A stretch of 64,000 nucleotides of DNA. It comes from Nemertoderma westbladi (Eukaryota > Xenacoelomorpha > Nemertodermatida > Nemertodermatidae). The notes beneath the pieces are model-generated. The model was given only the letters and a program-made list of their open reading frames with translations. It was not told where the DNA came from and did not search any database. Positions 1 to 11,556 of this stretch are shown here, piece by piece. Each line of letters opens with the position of its first letter. Position 1 is the first letter of the stretch. Position numbers and translations under genes: made by a program. The stretch is taken from contig JAUCBJ010000981.1 of NCBI GenBank assembly GCA_032718475.1, forward strand, positions 1 to 64,000. The letters are read 5' to 3'.

Positions 1-175
1 AGGGGAAATTCGACGCAAATAACAGCTGATTACTCTCAAAAATAAAACTGTAACCTGTTCTATTGTGTTTAGTTTATAGTTTTGGTTAAAATATCGTGCC
101 ACTGTAACCTACTCATTTCCCTAAATTGAGATTTTAACATTGAGGCGGGATATTAATTCGCCAAGGCGGGTTTTG
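1..175 (-). repeat. Interspersed repeat, copy 1 (reverse orientation)
   Basis: This stretch is the approximate reverse complement of 14282-14440: both carry the block reading 'ggttttggttaaaa' / 'ttttaaccaaaacaataaac' and end at a short AAATTTCCCCT-like boundary. A third, internally duplicated version lies near 63720-63870. No coding capacity is seen. The family is unidentified; it may be the terminal part of a non-autonomous DNA transposon. Conservation among copies is by eye only. Confidence 0.6.
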
Positions 176-1112
176 CGCCCGTTTCCACCTGTCTCCGAGC
201 TTCAAATATTGACTAGCACATTGTTTGTTTTTAATGGTGAACGCAGATGATTAATTTTATTTTGATATTCATAGCATTTTATATAAACTCTTTTCTCTTG
301 GCTGTTACCTATAAGGCATGATATCCGCCACGCTTACTCTCTATACTACTCTATGTACTATTAGTATGATAATGTTTAACCATCCGAGGCAAAGAAAGTT
401 TTATATTGCTTCCAGACAAGGATTTAATGGGGAATTCAAATCTCTTTTAGTTCTCGAGTTTTCCTGGAATATCTGTCTTCCAATCTGTTTGTCAAAATTT
501 AAGACAGACAAACAGACAACAGACCAACGGACAGACTAGATTCCACCAAATATTAAAACTGACATCGGAAATGAATTCAACGACCCCGAAAACCCCCATA
601 AATATAATTTTAGCTCGGTGTTGTGCTCCCTTCCTGTCAGACACTATTAACCAACCAGACCCCATACAGGCAATTTTACGCGGGAAGGTTTGAAATTTGA
701 AGGCAATTACCTCTCAATTAAATTTTTTCACACGAAAAAATACTACTCCTCCGCCGTTTTTTGCAATTTTTGATTTATATGAAAGGGAACTTCATAAGCT
801 TCAATAAATTTCGACCTGTTATCTTGATTTTATAATAATCATTATTTCATTTATTTCAACGCAACACTAATACAATATAAGTATTATGGTTGGAGATACA
901 GTATACGTCACCAATATTGATTTCACCATTAATAACGACTATGCACAGTATGAATCATGACATGTTCCATAGATTTAGTAAACCACACAAACCACTGGTT
1001 TACGGGGCGGCGACAACGTACTACAATGGTGTTTATGTTCTACAACATGGATTAACAAGCCATATACTGTATAACAATATATACCTACAGATATTAATAA
1101 ACAGCACTGGAG
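176..1112. other. Non-coding, nothing recognised
   Basis: About 0.9 kb of AT-rich sequence with only short chance reading frames. A small cluster of 'gacagacaaacagacaacagacc' type short repeats lies near 503-537. No promoter, RNA gene or protein similarity can be supported. Confidence 0.5.
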
Positions 1113-1363
1113 AATAACTAGAGTGATAACCTGTAACAACAGCAACCGAGAAGCCAATTGGCGGGGGTTATTACACAGTTCCATTTTTGATTAGTGTTTA
1201 TTATTATACAGTACTATGCTAAGTTGACATATTTGTGGGAATAACTTGAGTGATAACCTGTAACAACAGCAACCGAGAAGCCAATTGGCGGGGGTTATTA
1301 CACAGTTCCATTTTTGATTAGTGTTTATTATTATACAGTACTATGCTAAGTTTACATATTTGT
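1113..1363. repeat. Tandem duplication, 127-bp period
   Basis: The block beginning 'gagtgataacctgtaac' at 1121 recurs at 1248, and the following ~115 bases are almost identical in both copies. This is a simple two-copy tandem duplication with very little divergence, so it is recent. Confidence 0.9.
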
Positions 1364-1399
1364 TCATGTTCACATGTTTTGTTATCGTATGTACATCGT

Positions 1400-1966
1400 A
1401 TCATATTTACCTCGTTTTTATCTTAATTATTATTACCTATGATAAATTTTGACGAGATTTGAACGCATAGAATAAGAATAGTGCTAATTTCCTTGTGATT
1501 GCCTGAGAGTATTTGATAGCAGAAGCTTGAATTTGTGGGGATTGGGACGTTGATGATACCAATTGTCGATGTACTTGGTGCGGAGTTCCGAATATTTGGG
1601 ACAAACGAGTGCAAAGTGCAGTTCGTCTTCTATTTGGTTCAGGTTACATAGTTCGCAAATTCTTTCAGTTCGCGGAACCCTACGCCATCGCCCGGCCTCA
1701 ATTTGCAATTGGCTTTAGGCTGTCCAGATACGGTTCGGTTCCAAAGCTCCTTTTGCTATATAACTGTCCTTTAGGGGATCCGGCCAGAGCTGACCACCAT
1801 CCTTGCACAAATTGGTCTTTGATAATTTTTTTTACTTTGAACAAAAACTGGCGTTCTGAATTTATCGCTTGGTCTTGCCACACCCAGGGTAAACCCAGAC
1901 TGTTTATGAGGTCCCTTGTAAGTGACACCCAGTTAACCACTGAGTTGTCGTTCAGTACATCCTGAT
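1400..1966 (-). pseudogene. LINE (non-LTR retrotransposon) ORF, C-terminal part
   Basis: This is the end of a LINE polyprotein whose RT part lies at 8711-10799; the BEL element at 1967-8705 splits the two. The minus-strand frame from 1966 gives the region after the RT, including a WWSAL segment. A second frame then carries a typical LINE terminal zinc-binding motif, RICELC followed by ELHFALVCPKY (C-x2-C, H, C), coding 1484-1708. The two frames overlap near 1700, so a small deletion or frameshift is present. Reading from the RT half into this half is in frame if the BEL insert and one target copy are ignored. It is a broken element. Confidence 0.85.
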
Positions 1967-2241
1967 TGTCGTGCAATATATTATTTTATCCACTTATGAG
2001 ATCATACCTCACACTTACATTAATTGATTTACTGTGCAAACAATATGATACAAGTTACAGTACCACTTTATGTGCCAACATGTGTTCGACTCATACTATA
2101 ATTAATTTGATATATGAAGTATTGAGGTGACGGGATTTGTGTAGATTAATTAACATTTATATTATCAAGAAAACAGTAAAGTTTTACATTAAAAGATCAT
2201 TTTCCATTACAACCAAGTAATTGGTTGATACATGTACGACA
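1967..2241 (+). repeat. 5' LTR of BEL/Pao element
   Basis: 275 bp, same length and sequence by eye as 8431-8705. Termini form the short inverted repeat TGTCGT...ACGACA. As in other LTR elements it should carry the promoter and polyadenylation signal; no TATA position can be assigned with confidence. Confidence 0.95.
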
Positions 2242-2251
2242 TGGCGCCCGA
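2242..2251 (+). other. Candidate primer-binding site
   Basis: TGGCGCCCGA begins at the first base after the 5' LTR. The TGG start fits the CCA end of a tRNA, and the ten bases match the start of lysine-tRNA-type primer sites, but pairing beyond ten bases is not visible, so the primer tRNA is uncertain. Confidence 0.55.
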
Positions 2252-2341
2252 TAAAAATTTATAATTGTATTTAAATTGAGTAATTTATTACATTTGAGTA
2301 AGTTCACTGGTATTATTGAAACGGCATCATCATCATTCATC

Positions 2342-5300
2342 ATGGCAATGTCGGAAGAAAAGGAATTGCGTCAACTACGTGGATCAAGGAAGGGCATTCG
2401 GTCGGCTACCACAATCTCCATCGACTCCATAGAGGACGACATTGGCACTCTCAACATTGAAAGTCGAACAAGTAAGATAGCGACACTCGAAAACTACAGA
2501 GAAAGACTAAACATTATTAACGAAAAGATTTGGTCACTGATGGAAGATGACATTGTAGAAACTGACACTGAAGGTGCAGTGAAGTATGAGGTTAGACTAT
2601 CTGACACTATCACTAAACTCAAACTCTCAATTTCCGGTGCTAATTATGCAGATTATCAAGGTACTGTAGTACAAAATCAGTCTGAGATTAATGAAAATTT
2701 TGTACCGGTACAGCCAAGTAACGTTCCTACATTTCATAGTAGTAGTATAGTAGCGCGTTCTGTCTTGCCAAAATTACAACCACCAAAATTTAATGGTAAC
2801 CCTCTCAATTATTGTGGCTGGAGGGATGCATTCCAATCAGCAATTCATGATTCTGGGCTTCCAGATGTGCTAAAATTACAACACTTAATACAAAGTTTGG
2901 AGGGACCAGCCAAATCAGTCGTAGCGGGACTTCCTGTAACAGGGGATAACTACAGTATAGCTATGTAATTATTAAAAGAGCAGTTTGGGCAGGAGAGTCG
3001 AATAATAAATTGTCACATTGAACAGTTACGTAACATTTCACATAGGTTAGGCAAAGCGAGCACCCTCCGACAAGTTTATGATACCTGCACATCAAATATA
3101 AGAGCATTGGAAGCATTGGGGGTTACAACAGTTGAGTACCAAAGAATAGTTATTCCAGATATTTTAAGGGTACTATCAGTTGATATAACAAAACTGTTGT
3201 TAAGACACACAGAAAACAAGGTTGATAATTTAGAGTGGGTAATGGCACAGCTGAAAATCCATTTAGCCACGGAAGATGCTGTAGCGGAATTATCTCAAAG
3301 CAATAAAGCAGTTTATGGAAGTATTAATCAATCATATGCAATGCCAAGCGCATCAGCACTGGTAGTGTCGAATTCAGCAACTAATAAATATACAAATAAC
3401 AACTACAGAGCAAACAATATGCAGCGTTTTGATACCCGAAACTCACGCCAGTCAGAGCAAACGGTATCAAACTTCTCCAGACCAGCATCAGCAGCAATGC
3501 CCCACTGCGTGTATTGCAAACAAGGACACTACTCATCAACGTGTCACATAATAGCAGATGTTGAACAAAGGAGGAATTTTTTAACTACAAACAATCGTTG
3601 TTATAAGTGCCTCGACAACTCTCATCAAATACGACATTGCAGAAGAAAGAAACCGTGTTACATATGTCACTCTCACGGTCACCACACATCGATTTGTAGA
3701 AAAAACACCAAGCCAAATCCAACACATATACAAGCACCAGTAGTTATTACAAACACTGAATCAACAGAACCAATTTCAGGATTACAAATGGTCATGCCAC
3801 ATTGTGACGAAACAGATGGTGACGTTCTTTTACAAACAGCAGTTGTACGCTGTTTGCTTGCATCAAATCAGGAGTGCATCATTAACATATTATTTGATCC
3901 AGGCGCACAAATTACATTTATAACAAAACGGTTTGCGGATAAACATTATTTACCGTTGTGCGGTAAACAAGGTAGTGAGGTAGGAGGTTTTGGAGGTGTC
4001 AGCACAGAGCCAAATATTTATGATGTCACTCAGCTGACTTTAATTTTACGTGATGGTTCTATGAAGAATATTAAAGCATTAATAACACACAATATTTGCC
4101 CACCACTAAAGGCAGGGATTGGAAATAAAGCATGGAAAGAAACATGTACATTAGACTTACAAGCTTCGGAGTTGGCTGATCCTTCAATAAGTATTCCAAA
4201 TAACGGAGGTGATTTCATTATCGATTTGTTGGTGGGAGCCGATCAGTATTGGAACTTGGTTTCCGGGTCAGAGTTGAGAGCAACTAACTCTGATCTTGTG
4301 GCACTGGATAGCGGAGTGGGTTGGTTGCTTTCGGGAAAACTTTCTTACAATACACATTTAAGTCATTCTAACCCACACAACATTGGATCTTGTATGTCTA
4401 TCATCACTAAGATTACAAACACAGATTCAGATACATTAGATGAAAATGAAAATGACGTAATTTTAAAATTACTGCAAGCATTCTGGACATTAGAAAGTAT
4501 AGGTATAACTTCACCCAATGACTTTGATGACCCTAAGAATGTTTTAAAGGAAATAGTATTCATTAATGGAATGTATTCCGTTTCATTACCATGGAAGTTA
4601 GCACCTAGCAGTTTGCAGGACCACTATTGTCTGTGTCTTAAACAACTAGCATCATTAATACACAGATTACAGAAGATGGGCATTTTACAAAGATATCATG
4701 ACGTCATAACGGATCATCTTTCCAAAGGCTATATCGAACCAGTAGATCATAGGGAACCAATAAGTAAGGATCAAGTAGTACATTACATTCCACATCATGG
4801 GGTGTTGAGAGAAACTCGATTAAGCACAAAATTAAGAGTTGTATTTAATGCATCAGCTAGAACATTTCCTACCGACCTATCATTGAATGATTGTTTAGAA
4901 TCTGGCTCGCATTTATTTCCAAATTTGTGTCATTCATTGCTACACTTCAGGCTTCACAGCATAGGAATCACTGCCGATATTGAACAAGCCTTCCTACGCT
5001 GCCAGATAAATGAAAATGATCAAAACTGTTTACGTTTTTTGTGGATTAAAAGCTGCTCAGGCATTGTTATTGAAGAAGCAAACATTCAGGCATATCGATA
5101 CACAAGGGCTCTTTTTGGGCTCACTTGTTCACCTCATATTTTGGGAGGGATTGTAAAGCACCATTTGGACATTGAATCAAAAAGAACTGATCTACAACAG
5201 AGTGAAAGGGATGCTATTGAGAAGTTGCGTGAGATTCATGTGGACGATTTATGTTCAGGAGCCAATTTGGTAGAAGAAGGTAGATTGTTGCAAACAACAT

Positions 5301-8152
5301 GTAAATCTATTTTAGGACGGGCGGGATTTAAAATTAGACGGTGGACCACAAATAGTTGTGAGTTACAAAGAATGTTTAATACAGTTGAAGAAAGGGCAAG
5401 CAACTGTAATAATCGCATAGCAGAAAGTATAATTGAGGAAGATCAATCATTTGCAAAAACGAATCTCAGTTTATCACCACCTCAAACGAATACTGTAAGA
5501 CGCGTGCTTGGTCAATGTTGGGATTTGTCAACAGATACACTTGGCTATGACGTTTTGCCAGTATATAACTTTATTGCAACTCTCCCTTTAACAAAAAAAG
5601 TCATTCTTCAACTTTCAGCAAGGTTGTACGACCCTCTTGGTTTACTTTCACCATTTACGGCTCAATTTAAGGTCATGTTTCAAGAACTTTGTAAGACTAA
5701 AGTAAGTTTAGAGTGGAATAGTCCATTACCAGATCATATGGTTAAGGTATTCAAGAAATGGTTAGAAGATATACCTCATATAAATAATATAACTGTGCCA
5801 CGATATCTATTTGATACTACAAGAGACATTGCTACGTTTGAAATACACGGATTCTCAGACGCTAACAAATATATTTATGCAGGTGCAGGTGTGGCATATA
5901 TTCGCACAACTTACACAGATAACACATCAAGTGTGAAACTATTAGCATCGAAAGCAAAGGTTAACCCAGTACCAAAAAAGGGAAACTCTTTGGGTACACC
6001 ACGACTCGAACTCTTAGGAGCACTCATTATGATAAGATTAATTACATTTGTCAAACAAGGTCTAAAATTACCATGCAAAGTTTACTTGTGGTCAGATGCA
6101 GTAGATGTAATTTACTGGATAAAAGCGACTAGTTCAAACTGCAAACAGTGGGTTCAATCCAGGGTTACGGATATACGTTCATTAACTCAACAATTGAAAG
6201 GCCAGTGGCGGTTTTGTCCAGGAATACAAAATCCGGCCGACTTACCCACAAGAGGTATGACAGCAGAACAACTCATAAAGGCAACTACTTGGTTCAATGG
6301 CCCAAAGTTCTTAAGCGCAGAAGAGGAAACTTGGCCAAACAAATTAGTTATAGATCCAATAGAGGTATCCCAAGATTGTCTAAAGGAATTCAAATCATCC
6401 ATTGTAGCTGTTACGACCATTAAATCATCCGATGAAGTTATTAGCAATTGTTTCCCATACTCCAATTATAGCAATCATACTGTAATTATACGAAAGCTTG
6501 CGTGGGTGCTCAGGTTTGTGAGCAACATTCGGGCAAGCATACACAAACACCAGCTTTCCCTAAGTGTAGTTCCTTCGGCAGAAGAAATGACTCAAGCGGA
6601 AATTACACTACTTCGAATGATACAATTAGAACATTATAAACCAGAATTAGAATACTTGCAACAACCGAAACGTGGTCGATGTCCAAACATTATTAAGCAA
6701 TTAAACTTATTTATTGACCACCAAGGTGTATTACGCTCCAAAGGTAGAGCACAGACCCCATACTTAACATGGCAGGCTCAAAATCCAATACTACTCCCAC
6801 CGAAAGATCATTTCACTAAGCTAGTAATTTTAAATGCTCATCATAAAGTTATGCATTCACGTGTAAGAGACACGCTGGTACAAATACGGGAAAGATATTG
6901 GATCCCCCGAGCACGTCAAGTCATTAAGAATGTTTTACGAAACTGTGTAACCTGTAAAAGAATACAAGGCAGACCTTATACAAAACAGGAAACAAGTCTT
7001 TTGCCCATTGAACGCATGACTATCGACACAAGTCCCTTTACTAATGTCGGGATAGATTTTGCAGGACCAGTGATGGCAGTTAGATCTCTTTCCGATCTGA
7101 TCGGTTCAACATTTAAGGTTTATATATGTCTGTTCACTTGTGCCGTAGTAAGAGCAGTGTACTTGGAACTCGTGACCAGCTTAAGTGTTGCAGCATTTAT
7201 CAGTGCATTCCGGCGATTTATAGCAAGACGTGGAGTTCCAGCATTAATTTTTAGTGACAATGCTTCTACATTCAAACGATCAGCAGTAGATATCAAACTC
7301 TATAACAAATTTCTTGACAGTGACATAGTACGCAAGGAGTTTGGAGAACTCTTAACAAAATGGGTATTTAATGTAGAATGCTACCCGGCGGCATATGGCT
7401 TTATAGAGCATTTGGTCGGTGTGACCAAAGGAGTTCTTCGCAAGACGTTAGGGAGAGCAGTTTTAACTGAGGAGGAAATTCGTACTGTACTTACATCATG
7501 TGAGGCAGTTGTTAATAGCAGACCACTAACCTTTATTTATAGCGACAGCAAAGAAAATTACCAGATATTGACACCCAGCCATTTCTTGGTAGGAAAAAGA
7601 CTTTGTGCACTTCCATCCCCTACTGTAAAATCAATTAATCTAGATTTGTCTCGAACGAATCTTATAAATCGACTTAAATATCAAGAAAGAGCGTCCAATT
7701 TATATTGGAAATTATTTCGAGAAGAATACGTCGCAGAACTTCGGCAACACCATCGTTCCCAAAATCACAATAACAGAAACACAATCATCCCTAAGGTTGG
7801 AGATATGTGTTTACTTCTTGATGAAAAACTTCCAAGATGTCTCTGGAAGTTGTGTATGGTTAACAAGTTGATAGTAAGTCGTGATGGAGTTATTCGCGCA
7901 ATAACAGTAAATGTTGCTGAAAGAGGTCAGGAAGCAAGACTTCTTACTCGTTCCATACGTCATGTTATTCCATTGGAAATAACAGCGGACAAACCAACTG
8001 ACACGACTATTAAACCAGATAAAGATAATCTCAAGCCAGTTCCAGTAGACAATAAGATAACAAACGATGAGACAGCGATCATAGCTCACAATTCTCGTCT
8101 TTCACGCTTGGCTAAGAGAAAAATAAAACCAGGATTTTACAATGCAAAATAA
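2342..8152 (+). CDS. BEL/Pao gag-pol polyprotein (one in-frame stop)
   Basis: A single frame from the ATG at 2342 to the TAA at 8150-8152, interrupted only by TAA at 2966-2968 in the gag region (the stop follows NYSIAM). Order of parts: gag with a coiled N-terminus; three zinc knuckles near 3506-3698 (CVYC, CYKC, CYIC types); an aspartic protease around 3895 with core LFDPGAQ; reverse transcriptase with TADIEQAF near 4972 and HVDD at 5237-5248 in place of the usual YVDD; RNase H with GFSDAN near 5848 and WSDA near 6090; integrase with an HHCC finger (about 6837-6960) and catalytic D, D, E in GIDFAG (~7044), SDNAS (~7249) and GFIEHL (~7405). The role is gag particle formation and copy-and-paste replication. 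The protease has Pro where Ser or Thr is usual after the catalytic Asp. Upstream TTG codons are unlikely starts; the ATG gives the MAMSEEKELRQLR start. Confidence 0.93.
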
Positions 8153-8420
8153 TTACATACAGTATTGAACAAATTCGAGTTGGATTATGTAACTTTATTA
8201 TATATTTAGTGAATATTTGTGTGTTCTACTTAGTATTATACTAGTGCGTTATTGTTTATATAGCGGAAACGTATGTAAGTTTATGTAGTTCTGTAAATGA
8301 AAATTACTTTCAATTTACAATTATGTACTGTATAATTTATTTATTGTGTTGAGGGATAAATCATATCAGTACAGTAGTGTTATGTAATTATTTTATTGAT
8401 TTAGATTTTGCATGATATGC
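8153..8420 (+). other. 3' untranslated region of BEL/Pao element
   Basis: AT-rich non-coding stretch between the pol stop codon and the polypurine tract. Nothing else is recognised. Confidence 0.7.
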
Positions 8421-8430
8421 AAGGGAGGAG
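8421..8430 (+). other. Polypurine tract
   Basis: AAGGGAGGAG immediately precedes the 3' LTR, the expected site for plus-strand DNA priming. Confidence 0.85.
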
Positions 8431-8705
8431 TGTCGTGCAATATATTATTTTATCCACTTATGAGATCATACCTCACACTTACATTAATTGATTTACTGTG
8501 CAAACAATATGATACAAGTTACAGTACCACTTTATGTGCCAACATGTGTTCGACTCATACTATAATTAATTTGATATATGAAGTATTGAGGTGACGGGAT
8601 TTGTGTAGATTAATTAACATTTATATTATCAAGAAAACAGTAAAGTTTTACATTAAAAGATCATTTTCCATTACAACCAAGTAATTGGTTGATACATGTA
8701 CGACA
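8431..8705 (+). repeat. 3' LTR of BEL/Pao element
   Basis: 275 bp, matching 1967-2241 with no difference seen by eye. Followed directly by the CTGAT target-site copy. Confidence 0.95.
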
Positions 8706-8710
8706 CTGAT

Positions 8711-10799
8711 AAAGAAGATTGTACATTTGTTTTAGTAACCGGTTATCTGGCAACTTTATTATGCGCGTCCAAAATTTTACAATGTAAAATTTTCGACGCA
8801 AGGCTAAAGGTACCGCGCCACTTTCCCCGTATACCATAAAATTTGGTGTACTGCGCTTTATTCCTAAAACCCTTTTAATGAATCCCAAATGGACACGTTC
8901 GGCAGCCGGTGCCATGTGAAAGCCCCACACCTCTGATCCGTACATAAGTATAGGTAATATTAAACATTCGAATAGTCTGTATCGCAATTCGAATGTAACA
9001 TTTGGGAAACAGTTAAGGTGCCTAAAAAGTGAAAACAGTGCTTTCTGCGCCTTTTCGGCAAGCACCTTTTGGGCAGTTGAGAATTTCCCTGTGGTGGTAA
9101 AATCGATTCCCAAGTAAGTATATTGGGACACCACCTCGACTACCTTTGATTTATAGAACCATTTATTACTTAGGGTGCCCCCTTTTCTAAACACTATAAT
9201 CTTTGTCTTTGCCAAATTTACCTCAAGAGACCAGTAATCCGCAAACGAACCCAATGTGTCCAAAGATGTCTGCAGTTTTGTTGCGCTATTTGCCATGAGA
9301 ATGACGTCATCAGCGTATAATAGGAGGAACAACTGTAGATGACCTACATGTAGACCCTCAAACCCAACAGCTGCCAATTCCACCTCCAAGTCGTTCAAGA
9401 ATAGAGAGAATAGAAGGGGGGATAAAGCATCCCCTTGCATTACCCCTACAAGTATATCGAACTGATCGGAATAATTACTGTTCCACCTAACCCGAGCCTT
9501 AGCTGCGCTGTAAATGCTCTTTACGATTCCGAAGATTTTTCCTCCAAAGCCTAAACTACCAAGTTTTATCCAAAGGGCCTTGTGGTTAACGCTATCGAAC
9601 GCACGACGAAAGTCAACGAAAGCGCAGTATAATTTATTCTCAGATTGTTTTGTGAAGTGGGAAATAAGACCATGGAGAATAAGAATGTGATCAGTCGCTC
9701 CGTTACCTGTTCTGAACCCACCTTGGGCTTCCGATCTAGCACCTGTGCAATCGGCCCACCATGTCAGTCTTGCGTTTATAATTCCTGTGAAAAGTTTACC
9801 AACACAACTCAGAAGCGAAATTCCTCGGTAATTACTCGAATCTAGCCTGTCTCCCTTGTTCTTATATATCGGGTTAATTAGTGCGGTCGCCCATGCCTCC
9901 GGAAAATATTCTACATAAAGCACTGCATTGAATAATACAGTCAAGGTGGGGGTTAACTGCTCTTCACCTTCCATTAAGAATTCATTAATTAGTAAGTCTA
10001 TACCTGCTGCCTTACCCCGCTTTAGTCTATGGATAGCTAATTTGACTTCCTCTTCAGTGAATGGTTGGGATATATATGATTCTAGAATGGATTTACTTTC
10101 TTGTACATTGATATTAACTCTAGGTGGTATTCCCATATCTTCAAAGTTGTTTGTATTGCTGCTACTTAAGTCACTGTAATATTTATAAAACTCTTCAACA
10201 CTGGGGGATACCATATTAGCGCTACCTTTACCACTGGCGTTTGCTAGTAGTTTCCAGAATTTTTTTGTTTCGGAAACCCTAGATTTTTCAAGTAGCTGTG
10301 ATTGGTCCTTTTTGTAACTAATGCGTGCTTGCTTCAATGACTTCCGATACGTGTTGCGTGCAGGGGTCATTGCCCTATGAGATTCCTCGTTCCTAGTGCG
10401 CTTCCAGTTTGTCACGGCTGTTTGAAATAGACATCTGTTATTTCGACAATCATCATTGTACCACGGGTGAGATACTCTAGACGAATCATTTGTAGCGCTC
10501 AGTTTGTTAGCGGACGCAAAATATTTGTCAGCCACCCCTCATAAACTATCACATAATTTTTCTGCCGCACAGTCGATATCGTTTTTCTCTATTTTGCCGC
10601 AAGTAACTAAGTCAATCACATCGTCTAACTTAGCCTGGAATTCAGGTGAAGCTAAGTCTTGTTTAAATTTGGACGAATATTTTTCTTTCCAGAAGTACTT
10701 TTTGTTATTGTTTATAGTAGTCCCTTGAGTATCGGACTGGTTAGTTCTGGGTGAAGTTTGTAGCTGCGATATAGTGTTACCTGTAATAATATTTCCCCA
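8711..10799 (-). pseudogene. LINE reverse transcriptase, upstream part
   Basis: The minus-strand frame encodes a pre-RT linker (WKRTRNEESHR, KKFWKLLANASG) and a LINE-type reverse transcriptase: KRGKAAGIDLL, NYRGISLLS, VDFRRAFDSVNH, GVMQGDALSPLLF and YADDVILM (about 9298-9325). After the RT comes the thumb region with LPILMYGSEVWG. It is most like Jockey/CR1/L2-group LINEs; the exact clade is not certain. The frame stays open upstream to about 10799 but holds a TGA at 10539-10541, and no endonuclease domain is present, so the copy is 5' truncated. Its 3' part was displaced to 1400-1966 by the BEL insertion. Confidence 0.92.
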
Positions 10800-11362
10800 T
10801 TATTTAAAGAAAATTAGAAAAAAACATAGGTTTTATCATTTTTTTTTTAATTTTGAATTTTTTTTCACAAAATTGCCAATTTTCAGAAATAGAAAATGAA
10901 AATACAAAAAGTGGTCGAAAAATATGATGAAAATTAACATGCTGGTTCCTAAAATGTGGTATAGAAAAATAGAAATGGAAAAGAGTGGAGGAGAGCCTAT
11001 TTAGCGAAATTCTTTAAAACTCGTGCCAGCCGCTAGAGGGCGCTAAAAAAATGTTATCATTTAGGTACACATAACGTGGGATTGGTGTCCCAGTTAGCAG
11101 ATTTTCGAACTCGAGATCACACCCTCCTAGTAGCAGGAGGCGGAAAAACCATCCATCAGTTGGTGAATTCATTTCGGTGCTCCACATTGCACTATATTGA
11201 AAATTTTTCGAAAGATAATCTTAGAAGAATGAGTATACTATTATTGAGAGATCTTTGCATACATTTATAAAAAAAACCTTGACAGTTTTTCCGCATTTAT
11301 ACATAAATACACCTAAATACATAAACTATTTATAAAATATTTGAGCTTTTATTATAACACAC
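10800..11362. other. Non-coding; likely intron of the GPCR
   Basis: AT-rich, with long T runs near 10838-10863. The string CCGCTAGAGGGCG near 11031 is the reverse complement of the CGCCCTCTAGCGG core of the 147-bp array at 42575-43480. No exon is seen. Because the GPCR exon at 11363-11556 ends in a donor site, this is probably the start of its next intron. Confidence 0.4.
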
Positions 11363-11556
11363 CTGTCCAGAGACATAATGAAAAGATTGAATATGCTGGC
11401 AGTAGAGACAACATAATCTATGCATAGCCACATGCGACATGCGATTGGACCCAAATCCCAGTGATCATGCAAGGTGTATGCGGCACTGATGGGCATAACC
11501 AATCCTCCAACAATACAATCAGCAGTGGCTAGGCTCAATATAAACGTGTTTCCAAC
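11363..11556 (-). CDS. Class A GPCR exon: TM2, ECL1, TM3 (aminergic-like)
   Basis: A 194-bp minus-strand exon with a pyrimidine-rich acceptor (TTTTATCTTGCAG) and a GTGTGT donor. It encodes TM2 with the NxxxxSLAxAD signature (NTFILSLATAD), a first extracellular loop with a Trp (HDHWDLG), the conserved TM3 Cys, and TM3 with IDYVVSTASIFN. The Asp in that segment is at the position (3.32) that binds amine ligands in biogenic-amine receptors, and the segment strongly recalls histamine H1 and muscarinic receptors. The exon stops inside the Arg codon of the DRY motif, a known rhodopsin-family intron position. Phase 0 at its 5' end fits the exon at 13170-13280. The exons for TM4-TM7 are not found, so the gene is cut off by repeats, has a huge intron, or is a relic. 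Confidence 0.85.

Larger units (their letters stand above)
1962..8710 (+). mobile_element. BEL/Pao LTR retrotransposon with target-site duplication
   Basis: A complete LTR retrotransposon of 6739 bp (1967-8705), flanked by the 5-bp direct repeat CTGAT at 1962-1966 and 8706-8710. The two 275-bp LTRs read as identical, so insertion is recent. Each LTR starts TGTCGT and ends ACGACA. A primer-binding-like TGGCGCCCGA follows the 5' LTR and a purine run AAGGGAGGAG precedes the 3' LTR. Inside is one long gag-pol frame ordered gag, protease, RT, RNase H, integrase, which is the BEL/Pao order, with no env-like ORF. The element landed in a minus-strand LINE ORF. One in-frame stop in gag is the only coding defect noticed. 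Confidence 0.96.

Noticed and set aside
975-1184. Hydrophobic minus-strand ORF at 975-1184 as a missing GPCR exon
   Set aside because: It lacks any TM4-TM7 signature and overlaps a recent 127-bp tandem duplication.
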